A stretch of 61,975 nucleotides of DNA. Source: Candidatus Accumulibacter vicinus (GTDB lineage Bacteria > Pseudomonadota > Gammaproteobacteria > Burkholderiales > Rhodocyclaceae). The DNA lies in assembly GCA_002425405.1 (NCBI GenBank), contig DIME01000148.1, forward strand, positions 1-61,975. Reading direction: 5' to 3'. Position numbers and translations under genes: made by a program. The notes under the pieces are model-generated. The model worked only from the letters and a program-made list of their open reading frames with translations, made no database searches and had not been told where the DNA came from. Shown here in pieces: positions 16,701-23,631 of this stretch (within the stretch, counting starts at the first letter, position 1; each line of letters starts with the position of its first letter).

Positions 16701-17222
16701 TCATTGAGGGTTGCCCTCGATTCTGCTGCTTGGGGCCGGGCGATGGCGACTGTCCTCGGCTTCCAGTCCAGTAATGACTTCTCCGGCGATGCGGTAGGAC
16801 TTGCCGCGGAAAAGGGCCAACACCTGTCCCTTGCGGTCGCGGATGGTGGTGTCGTAGACCCCGGTGCGCCCGGCGAGAGAACGCTCCTCACACTCGGCTT
16901 CCAGTTCTTCGCCTTCACGTGCAGGGCTGAGGAAGTCGATGTGGCAGGCCGAGGCAACCGTGTTACGGTTGTAGCTATTGCAAGCGTAGGCAAAAGCGGA
17001 GTCCGCGAGGGTAAAAAGGAAACCGCCGTGGCAGATATGATGAGCATTGACCATATCCGGTCGGACGACCATCGAGAGCAGCGCATACCCTGGCCGGACA
17101 GCCATCAGACGGATGCCGATCAGCTTCAGGGCCGCGTCGCGGCTGTACATCGCTGCCGCTGTTTGTTCGGCAAGCAAGATCGGCGCTTGTGCGTTGTGCC
17201 CAGCGCTATTGGACTTGGACAT
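16701..17222 (-). CDS. paaI: PaaI-type acyl-CoA thioesterase
   Basis: 173 residues with a single hotdog domain. Diagnostic parts are NAHHICHGGFLFTLADSAFAYACNSY (HGG with the catalytic Asp after it) and a SACHIDFLSPAREGEELEAECEE strand pair. PaaI removes CoA from ring-hydroxylated phenylacetyl-CoA derivatives and is thought to rescue stalled CoA in the phenylacetate pathway. The C-terminal extension beyond residue 150 is not part of the fold. The ATG at 17222 has AAAGGAAC upstream. It is divergent from paaX, and a good promoter lies in between. Confidence 0.85.
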   Translation of the reverse strand: MSKSNSAGHNAQAPILLAEQTAAAMYSRDAALKLIGIRLMAVRPGYALLSMVVRPDMVNAHHICHGGFLFTLADSAFAYACNSYNRNTVASACHIDFLSPAREGEELEAECEERSLAGRTGVYDTTIRDRKGQVLALFRGKSYRIAGEVITGLEAEDSRHRPAPSSRIEGNPQ

Positions 17223-17292
17223 GCAGGTTCCTTTCGGAAAAGACATTGATTGGGCTGCGAGTGGCAACGTTCTGCTTGGCAGGACCGGTAAA

Positions 17293-17321
17293 ATGGTACA
17301 AAACAAGCCGGTTGATGTCAA
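17293..17321 (-). promoter_or_regulatory. Sigma-70-like promoter of the paaI-type gene
   Basis: Read on the minus strand, TTGACA (17321-17316) and TACCAT (17298-17293) are separated by exactly 17 bases. The -10 box lies about 70 bases before the thioesterase ATG. Confidence 0.6.
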
Positions 17322-17344
17322 AAGGCGTATCATAACGCGCTTTT
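17320..17344. promoter_or_regulatory. Inverted repeat, possible PaaX operator
   Basis: AAAAGGCGT (17320-17328) faces ACGCGCTTTT (17335-17344), an imperfect inverted repeat with a 6-base centre. It abuts the -35 box of the thioesterase promoter and lies upstream of paaX. Binding by PaaX is an inference from position only. The rest of 17223-17573 holds one short frame (17410-17574) that overlaps the paaX start but shows no family signature. Confidence 0.35.
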
Positions 17345-17573
17345 TGACAATGTTACCTACCAGGTGGCCGCTTGCAGGTAACAGGAGTCGAGCTGACACC
17401 CAGGGGCAAATGGACGAGAACTCACAGAAACTGGTTCGAGAGGAAAGCCGTTTGATCGAGGCCGTGCCGGATTCGCTACCCGACGGGCAAAGGGCCTTCT
17501 TGTGGGCCAGGCGGTGCCGTTCGCTGGGGCTCTGGGGAAAGGCGATACTTGACGCCACAGGGATGGCGCGCTG

Positions 17574-18542
17574 ATGAGTGTCGCGATGCACATGCGGATC
17601 GACGAATTCAGAAGGCAGAAGCGGGTGCATGCCGGTTCCTTGATTGTCTCGCTCTTTGGCGATGTCGTGTTGCCGCGGGGTGGACGAGTCTGGCTGGGTA
17701 GCCTGATTCATTTGCTTGAACCGTTGGGGATCAATGAGCGCTCGGTCAGGACTGCCGTCTTTCGCCTGACCAAAGACGAGTGGCTGTGTAGCGAAGCATT
17801 GGGCCGTCGTAGCGAATACCGCCTCACGACTTCCGGGGAGCGTCGCTGTGCCGATGCAGCGCGACAAATCTATGCTGCTCGCGCGCCGCACTGGGATCGT
17901 CGTTGGCGACAAATTCTGGTGCTTGGCGCGTTCGCTCAGAAAGACCGCGATGCCCTGCGCCGAGCTCTCTTCTGGCAAGGCTTTGGTGCCTTGGGCGCGG
18001 AGTGTTTCGTGCACCCCAGCGCGGACCTGCCAAGTGTCCTTGACGCACTGTTGGTGGACGGTCTGGTGCATTTGCTGGCCGGGTTGATGCCGTTGTTTGC
18101 CGCAGATGCCAGCCTGGTGGGGACAGCCGGCAACGCCGACCTGGTCACACGGGCCTGGGACCTGCGCGAACTCGGGCAGGCCTATGCCGAGTTCGTCAGT
18201 ACCTATAATCCTGTCCTGGTGGAACTGCGTAGCGATCACCTTGCCGCCGCCGATGAAGAGGGCGCTTTTCTCCTGCGTTTACTATTGATTCACGACTATC
18301 GGCGCTTGCTACTTCGCGACCCGGAACTTCCCGAGCAATTGTTGCCGGCGGACTGGCCGGGAGCGCGCGCGCGGTTGCTCTGCAAAGATCTCTACCGACG
18401 CCTGCTGGTGCCTGCCGAACGCCATCTTGACCGTCTTTTGTTGACTGCGGATGGTGCTTGTCCACCTCTACAGCCGATCGTCTACGCACGTTTCGCCGAA
18501 GACGATCCGCTGCGCTGCCTTCGCCTTGATGGCGAGAATTAG
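17574..18542 (+). CDS. paaX: Phenylacetate regulator, PaaX family
   Basis: 322 residues. The N-terminal winged helix has the PaaX pattern (GSLIVSLFGDVVLPRGGRVWLGSLIHLLEPLGINERSVRTAVFRLTKDEWL), followed by GRRSEYRLT. The C-terminal part contains LLIHDYRRLLLRDPELPEQLLPADWPG, the typical PaaX C-terminal domain. PaaX proteins repress paa genes and respond to phenylacetyl-CoA. Its place next to the thioesterase and permease supports a role in this cluster. An upstream ATG gives the usual start; a shorter start at residue 5 or 7 is possible. Confidence 0.88.
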   Translation: MSVAMHMRIDEFRRQKRVHAGSLIVSLFGDVVLPRGGRVWLGSLIHLLEPLGINERSVRTAVFRLTKDEWLCSEALGRRSEYRLTTSGERRCADAARQIYAARAPHWDRRWRQILVLGAFAQKDRDALRRALFWQGFGALGAECFVHPSADLPSVLDALLVDGLVHLLAGLMPLFAADASLVGTAGNADLVTRAWDLRELGQAYAEFVSTYNPVLVELRSDHLAAADEEGAFLLRLLLIHDYRRLLLRDPELPEQLLPADWPGARARLLCKDLYRRLLVPAERHLDRLLLTADGACPPLQPIVYARFAEDDPLRCLRLDGEN

Positions 18543-18592
18543 AGCGTTGGCCGCAACATTGGCAGTAATCCTCGGGCCGAATAGAACCGGAA

Positions 18593-18624
18593 CAGGGGCA
18601 CTGGCCTGACGGCCGGTGCCCCTG
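18593..18624. terminator. Bidirectional terminator-like hairpin
   Basis: CAGGGGCACTGGCC and GGCCGGTGCCCCTG form a 14-position stem with one G-T mismatch around a 4-base loop. It lies between the convergent paaX and permease genes. There is no clear T-run. Confidence 0.55.
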
Positions 18625-18644
18625 CGGGGGCGATGCGACTGTTG

Positions 18645-20315
18645 TTACGCGGTCGGACTGGCTTGTTGCTTCTTGTAGAAGCCAGTTTCGGCCAGCACGT
18701 CCTGTTCCGCGAAGGCGGCCTTTTCTCGGGCTGCGGTTTCGCTGGTGTCGAGAACCGATCCGAGCCAGGCGGCGAGAAACGCCAGAGGCATCGAGAAGAG
18801 TGCCGGTTGTTCGTAGGGGAACAACGCGGTCGGATTGCCGAGGACGGTAACCCACACCGCCTTGGAGCAGACCACCAGCGCCAAGGCCGAGATCAGTCCA
18901 ACCATGGCACCGAGAACAGCGCCGCGAGTGGTCAGACCTTGCCAGTACATCGAGAGTATCAGTACCGGGAAATTGGCCGAAGCGGCAATGCCCAGCGTCA
19001 GGCCAGACAGGAATGCCAGATTGTGCTTCTCGAACATGATCCCGAGAATGACCGCGAGCACGCCCAAGCCCAAAGAGGCAATCTTGGACACCTTGATTTC
19101 ATCAGCCTCGGTCGCCGTGCCTTTCTTGATCGCGTTCGCGTAGATGTCATGCGAAATCGCCGAAGCTCCGGCGAGAGCGAGTCCCGACACCACTGCCAGG
19201 ATGGTTGCAAATGCCACCGCTGCCATGAAGCCGAGCAGCAGGTTTCCGCCCACGGCATGTGCCAGATGCATTGCGGGCATATTGCCGCCGCCCAGCAATT
19301 TCCCGCCGACGATTCCCCCCTCGAAGTACTGCGGATCGGTGCCGACGAGTACGACGGCCGACAGCCCGATCAAGCCGATCATCAGGAAGAAGAAGCCCAT
19401 CAGGCCGGTGGCGACGAAGGCACTCTTGCGCGACTCCACGGCATTCGGTACCGTAAAGAAACGCATCAGGATGTGCGGCAGACCGGCGGTACCGAAGACC
19501 ATCCCAAGTGCCAGAGAAACCGCGGAAACCGGGTCGGCAAACATGACACCGGGGGCGAGGATCTTGATCCCGTCCTTATGCACGGCGGCAGCTTTGCTGG
19601 CCATCGTTTCGAAGCTGAAGCCGAATTTCGAGAAAGCCAGCAACGCCATCAAGGTGCCGCCAGAAATCAGCAGGACCGCCTTGACGATCTGCACCCAGGT
19701 TGTGGCCAGCATTCCCCCGAAAGTGACATAGATGACCATCAGCACGCCTACTGCAACGACGGCGATCCAGTACTCGACCCCGAACAACAGCTTGATTACC
19801 TGGCCGGCACCCACCATCTGAGCGATCAGGTAGAAAATGACCACCGTGAGGGAGCAGATCGCCGCTGTCGTACGTACGGGACGCTGCGACAGACGAAAAG
19901 ACGTGACATCGGCAAAGGTATAGCGCCCGAGATTGCGCAGCCGCTCCGCCATGAGGAAGAGAATCATCGGAAAGGCCACGATCAGGCACAGGCAATAGAG
20001 AAAGCCGTCATAGCCCTTGGCGAAAATCAGGCTGCTGATGCCGAGTAGTGTTGCCGCGGAGAGCAAGTCACCAGCGATCGCAAAGCCATTCTGGGTGCCG
20101 GTGATGCCTCCCCCTGCGGCATAGTAATCGCTGGCCGTCCTGGTACGTTTGGCTGCCCAATAAGTGATCACGAGCGTGAGCGCGACAAAGAGCAGAAACA
20201 TTGCAATGGCCGGAATGTTGGCGGTTTGTGCTTGGCTTCCTGGCGCAGCCAACGCCAGACCTGTCCAGGTCAGCAATCCAAGGCTCGTGATCGATTTTGG
20301 CGTCAGTCCACTCAT
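18645..20315 (-). CDS. Sodium:solute symporter, ActP/PaaL-like permease
   Basis: 556 residues with about 13 hydrophobic segments and an N-terminal signal-like stretch ending near APGSQA. Sodium-solute-symporter features include SDYYAAGGGITGTQNGFAIAGDLLSAATLLGISSLIF and the later MVIYVTFGGMLATTWVQ. It is closest in look to acetate permease ActP. Phenylacetate permease PaaL of Pseudomonas belongs to the same family. Placed between paaX and the ring-oxygenase genes and overlapping a DUF485 gene by 4 bases, it could carry phenylacetate rather than acetate. The family is firm, the substrate is not. Confidence 0.88.
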   Translation of the reverse strand: MSGLTPKSITSLGLLTWTGLALAAPGSQAQTANIPAIAMFLLFVALTLVITYWAAKRTRTASDYYAAGGGITGTQNGFAIAGDLLSAATLLGISSLIFAKGYDGFLYCLCLIVAFPMILFLMAERLRNLGRYTFADVTSFRLSQRPVRTTAAICSLTVVIFYLIAQMVGAGQVIKLLFGVEYWIAVVAVGVLMVIYVTFGGMLATTWVQIVKAVLLISGGTLMALLAFSKFGFSFETMASKAAAVHKDGIKILAPGVMFADPVSAVSLALGMVFGTAGLPHILMRFFTVPNAVESRKSAFVATGLMGFFFLMIGLIGLSAVVLVGTDPQYFEGGIVGGKLLGGGNMPAMHLAHAVGGNLLLGFMAAVAFATILAVVSGLALAGASAISHDIYANAIKKGTATEADEIKVSKIASLGLGVLAVILGIMFEKHNLAFLSGLTLGIAASANFPVLILSMYWQGLTTRGAVLGAMVGLISALALVVCSKAVWVTVLGNPTALFPYEQPALFSMPLAFLAAWLGSVLDTSETAAREKAAFAEQDVLAETGFYKKQQASPTA

Positions 20316-20623
20316 TGGTTGGCCTCCCGTACGATCTGGTCGCTCAGGCCGTCGAAATCACGGCTGGCGCGCCGAACGTAGATGCCGGTCGCCACCCAGA
20401 AAAACACGATCATCGCCACCCCCAGGGGGATGGCGATGGTTGTCACGCCAGTACTTGATATCGGCGTTGCCAAGATGCTTGGTTTGAAAGCCACGATCAA
20501 TACGAAAGAAAAGAACACGCCCAGTGTGCTGCCAGCCAGTAGCCAGGCCAGTCGCTTTCGGCGCTTGACCAGTTCTGCGTATCTAGGATGGCTGAGAATC
20601 CTACGATAGATTTCGGTGGACAT
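20312..20623 (-). CDS. DUF485 inner-membrane protein (YjcH-like)
   Basis: 103 residues with two hydrophobic segments (about 27-48 and 60-83) and the DUF485 pattern of HPRYAELVKRRKRLAW, then FWVATGIYVRRASRDFD. These proteins are almost always encoded directly before an ActP-type symporter, as here with a 4-base overlap, and probably help its assembly or function. AGGAGACA lies upstream of the ATG. Confidence 0.88.
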   Translation of the reverse strand: MSTEIYRRILSHPRYAELVKRRKRLAWLLAGSTLGVFFSFVLIVAFKPSILATPISSTGVTTIAIPLGVAMIVFFWVATGIYVRRASRDFDGLSDQIVREANQ

Positions 20624-20940
20624 ACGAATCTTGTCTCCTCTTGATGAATTCGAGGTGCCTGTGTTTGCATGCGTCCCTCGAAGGTCTGCTGGTTTTTTTG
20701 ATGTCAGTCCCCAACCGCGAAAACAGGTTCTTCCTCTTCCTACATAGGCCTTCCTCCTTTTGGCTCTTGAGCGGGGTGAATGGCCCGTATCCAGTGTGCT
20801 GCGCTTCCTGCAGCGGGAAGTTTGACCGTCAGATCCCCATGCAATGACGAGCGCGTGCGTCTGCGATCGTGTTGGGGTCGCCGTGGGAAGCGGGTGTGCA
20901 GGCGGGCCGTCGTCAAGGGCGCGTCCACCAAAACGCGTCC
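20624..20940. other. Intergenic stretch upstream of the DUF485-permease pair
   Basis: 317 bases with no convincing gene. An inverted repeat at about 20917-20940 (GGGCGCGT / ACGCGTCC, one mismatch) may terminate the reductase transcript on the minus strand. I see no clear -35/-10 pair for the DUF485 gene, though its promoter should lie here unless it is read through from the reductase. Confidence 0.4.
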
Positions 20941-22008
20941 TTAACCGATCGGGGTCTGAAGCGAGACCATATGGCTGATGGGTGCGACCACAGGCCGTTG
21001 TTGTTGGTAATAGCCTTCGCTATGAATCATCCTGGGCTTGGCGCCCAAGGCTTTTACTGCCGAGACACAGTTTTCAACGAAAGCAGGGCTGCCAGCGATG
21101 AAAATGGAGAAATCCGACAGATCGTCGAACAGCGAGGGGAGGACTTGGGGCACGCGGCCACAGAGACCCTCATGCTGTTCGCGTGTCAGCGTATAGATGT
21201 AGCGAAACCCCGGGTGTTTTGCTTGCCACCATGCCATCAGGCCGGATTCATACAAATCGTGGGTGGTACGTGCAGAGAACAACAGGGTGACGGGTTGGCT
21301 GTAGCCACGACGCAAGGCCGCGTCAGCCAGGGCCAGTACCGGTGCCAGGCCGGAACCGGCAGCAATGCACAGCACCGGCGCGTCAACCGAAGGATCACCG
21401 ATGAATGTGCCATAGGGTCCGGACAAGGTCACGGTGTTGCCGACATTCAGATGCTGGTGTACCCATGCGCTGGTGATGCCGTCGTCGACGCGCGTGATTT
21501 GCAGAGAGATTTCGCCGTCTGGTCGGGGGGCGTTGGCAATCGAGTAAGAGCGCGGGGGAATGCCGGACTGGGGTGAGCCGAGCATGATGTATTGTCCCGG
21601 CCAGTAACGCATGGGTGAGGCCAGTGGCCGCAGCCGCAATTCCAGAATGCGGGGTGTACGCATCAGGCGATCGACGACGATGAACTCCTGGTTTTCTCGG
21701 GGCGGGAAGAGTTTTGGCTGGGCATCCTCGGTTCCCCAATCGATGACCAATTCGTCGGAAATCGGTTTGGCCATGCACATCAGCCCGTAACCCTCATGGC
21801 GCTCCTGCTGGGAAAGGGCCATGTCCAGAACGAAGCCCTGGTCGAAGGTGCCGCTTAAAACCTTGACCTTGCATTCTCCACAGGCCCCGGCACGACAATT
21901 GTTGGGCAAGGCATAACCGGCGGCTTCCAGCGCTTCGAGTACCGCGCTACCTTCCTGACATTCGACGATGTGTCCCGAAGGGTGCAAACGAATATGTTTC
22001 ATGGCCAT
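20941..22008 (-). CDS. Oxygenase reductase: 2Fe-2S ferredoxin, FAD and NAD domains
   Basis: 355 residues. The N-terminal plant-type ferredoxin has Cys38, Cys43, Cys46 and Cys78 (CRAGACGEC ... C). The FAD domain has PPRSYSIANAP, and the NAD domain has CIAAGSGLAPVLALADAAL and a C-terminal FIAGSPAFV. It would move electrons from NAD(P)H through FAD and the iron-sulfur centre to an oxygenase. The ferredoxin-first order is that of phenol-hydroxylase and methane-monooxygenase reductases. PaaE, by contrast, has its ferredoxin domain last. It follows the diiron gene on the same strand with a 75-base gap, so the pair is likely one two-component system. Confidence 0.88.
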   Translation of the reverse strand: MAMKHIRLHPSGHIVECQEGSAVLEALEAAGYALPNNCRAGACGECKVKVLSGTFDQGFVLDMALSQQERHEGYGLMCMAKPISDELVIDWGTEDAQPKLFPPRENQEFIVVDRLMRTPRILELRLRPLASPMRYWPGQYIMLGSPQSGIPPRSYSIANAPRPDGEISLQITRVDDGITSAWVHQHLNVGNTVTLSGPYGTFIGDPSVDAPVLCIAAGSGLAPVLALADAALRRGYSQPVTLLFSARTTHDLYESGLMAWWQAKHPGFRYIYTLTREQHEGLCGRVPQVLPSLFDDLSDFSIFIAGSPAFVENCVSAVKALGAKPRMIHSEGYYQQQRPVVAPISHMVSLQTPIG

Positions 22009-22034
22009 TCACGTATTCAACCGAGCGATCAACA

Positions 22035-22054
22035 GTGGCCCGGCAACGGGCCAC
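22035..22054 (-). promoter_or_regulatory. Hairpin between the diiron and reductase genes
   Basis: GTGGCCCG and CGGGCCAC form a perfect 8-bp stem with a 4-base loop in the 75-base gap. There is no T-run after it on the minus strand. It may set unequal expression of the two cistrons or protect the upstream mRNA. Confidence 0.4.
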
Positions 22055-22083
22055 CTTCCCCCAACAACGAAAAAGTTTTCGGT

Positions 22084-23109
22084 CTAGAACACTGGAATGA
22101 TGTCCTCCATGTCCACATCGCGAATCTCCTCGCCGGTAATGCCCACCTCGGGGATTGCCGGGAAGGGAATGTCGAACTTGTCGAGAACTCCCTTGAGGTT
22201 GAGCATCGCGTTGCGCCAGTTGTCCTTCTTTGCTTCATACTCCGGGATGTGGAAACCCGCGCTGCGGGAGATGGCTTCGGCCTCGCGCTGGTTGGCGATG
22301 AAGTCAGCCGGAATATCCCAGAAAGCTTCTGGCGGTTCGAAGAGAACGCCTGACAGGAACAGGAATCCGGCACGGATCTGCTTGGTGATCAGCGGCCGAT
22401 CCGTGAGGTCGAGTTTGGGATAGTCGCGCTCCATCAGCGACATGCAAATGGCCATGTGCCGTCCTTCGTCCCGTCCAACATTGCGGAAAGCCTCCTTGAA
22501 CACCGGCTCCACGCATTGCGCCGCCATCTGGTGAAAGATCGTCGCAGCGGCGATCTCGCCCATCAGGAAGGAGCTGAAAAGAACGGCGAGACTGTACTTG
22601 GGGACTGCCGTCTTGTACCCCTCCCAATAGCGGGACCCGTTGTAGTACAGCCAGTGCGCATTTTTCTGAGCCTTCCGGCCGATCTCCGTTTTCGGAACGT
22701 AAGTCAGTACATCGGGGTGTTCAAGCAGTTTCGTGATGGCCATTCCGCACAGTTGCTCGTGGTTCTGTTCATCGCGAGTCACGGAGAAGAAGCAGCGCCT
22801 GACGGCTTCTTCCTCGTGGGCTTCGTAGGTCTTGATCAGTGCCGCGGCAAATACGGGGGGCGCGGATGCGTCGAAAACGGACAGGATGGTCCACCAATAG
22901 GCGATGGCTTCCCGTTGCTCCCACGAGTATTTCGACAGATCCAGGGTGTTCCAGGGAAGTTTTTTGGGGTCCCAGGCTTCGCGCAGCGAAGAATCCCAAA
23001 TGTCTTCCAGTTTTTTGGTTTTGGCAGGCCAGCTTAGCGGAAAGATGTTGGGCTGCTCGGTTGCCGTCGGCAATTCCATTTTGCCGGCGATGCGCTCATG
23101 TTTCGACAT
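22084..23109 (-). CDS. Ferritin-like diiron oxygenase, family not recognised
   Basis: 341 residues from the ATG at 23109 (AAGGGAA upstream); the open frame continues upstream but looks non-coding. Two helix pairs carry a diiron ligand set: Asp80 with E114xxH117, and Glu185 with E215xxH218. This order and spacing recall ribonucleotide reductase R2 (Asp, ExxH, Glu, ExxH). However, the position four residues after the first ligand His, where R2 has its radical Tyr, is Cys121. That favours an oxygenase or desaturase. It is not PaaA, BoxB or an obvious toluene/phenol hydroxylase alpha subunit. It is divergent from paaN and followed by the reductase, so it probably acts on a phenylacetate-pathway intermediate. 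That role is inference. Confidence 0.75.
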   Translation of the reverse strand: MSKHERIAGKMELPTATEQPNIFPLSWPAKTKKLEDIWDSSLREAWDPKKLPWNTLDLSKYSWEQREAIAYWWTILSVFDASAPPVFAAALIKTYEAHEEEAVRRCFFSVTRDEQNHEQLCGMAITKLLEHPDVLTYVPKTEIGRKAQKNAHWLYYNGSRYWEGYKTAVPKYSLAVLFSSFLMGEIAAATIFHQMAAQCVEPVFKEAFRNVGRDEGRHMAICMSLMERDYPKLDLTDRPLITKQIRAGFLFLSGVLFEPPEAFWDIPADFIANQREAEAISRSAGFHIPEYEAKKDNWRNAMLNLKGVLDKFDIPFPAIPEVGITGEEIRDVDMEDIIPVF

Positions 23110-23310
23110 GGATGATTCCCTTTCAATTTGGTTGCGTGGTCCCGAAACACCAGTGGGTGTGGCGTTGCGGGGGGTGCTGTGGAGCCGTCCGCAGAGCGGT
23201 GCCGCTCGTTGCGAAATCAAAGAACTGCTAGGAACCCAAACCTTGGACGGTAGGCGATGGGGCACAGGAAATCTGCCGTTGTCAGACTCGCCGACCCGCC
23301 AATTGGCCTA

Positions 23311-23340
23311 ATAATGTTACATGTTTTTAGGGTGTGTCAA
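23311..23340 (-). promoter_or_regulatory. Probable promoter of the diiron-reductase operon
   Basis: On the minus strand TTGACA (23340-23335) is followed after 18 bases by CATTAT (23316-23311). It would give a leader of about 200 bases before the diiron ATG. Confidence 0.5.
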
Positions 23341-23460
23341 CCACTTGTGTGTTACTTTAAGGTTGGTGCCGCCCGGTTCTACAGGCGCATGCCGAATCAT
23401 CGGGGATGGCCTATGGGGTTCGAAAGATCTTATAAATTTCCTGATGTTATCACCATCAAG

Positions 23461-23479
23461 GGTACGTTCAGATCGTACC
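23461..23479. promoter_or_regulatory. Perfect inverted repeat, possible operator
   Basis: GGTACG (23461-23466) and CGTACC (23474-23479) flank 7 bases. The element lies 37 bases before the -35 box of the paaN promoter, between divergent operons. Which regulator binds it, if any, is not visible from sequence. Confidence 0.4.
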
Positions 23480-23515
23480 TCCGATCTGGCATGGAGTTAT
23501 TATCGATACAAGACC

Positions 23516-23544
23516 TTGACAGTCCGTCGTGTTCTTTGTAACGT
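23516..23544 (+). promoter_or_regulatory. Sigma-70 promoter of the paaN-paaG-paaK-paaJ operon
   Basis: TTGACA (23516-23521), a 17-base spacer and TAACGT (23539-23544). It lies 88 bases before the paaN ATG. Divergent promoters on either side of this 520-base gap suggest shared control. Confidence 0.65.
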
Positions 23545-23631
23545 TTCTCATTAGGATTATTGCTAGGCCGCCGCCCTGGTTGAGCCGTTGGCGAGGGCGA
23601 GGCGTTGATGTCAAAACTATGTGGAGGAACT

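Noticed and set aside
17410..17574. A 54-codon frame ending on the paaX start codon
   Set aside because: No strong ribosome site and no similarity; the overlap with paaX is suggestive but not enough for a gene call.
18633..20048. A 471-codon open frame opposite the permease gene
   Set aside because: It is antisense to a clear symporter, rich in His, Gln and Arg, and has no family signature; it is a GC-driven shadow frame.
22084..23109. Diiron protein as PaaA or BoxB
   Set aside because: Recalled PaaA and BoxB sequences do not share its motifs or flanks, and no PaaB, PaaC or PaaD partner lies nearby.
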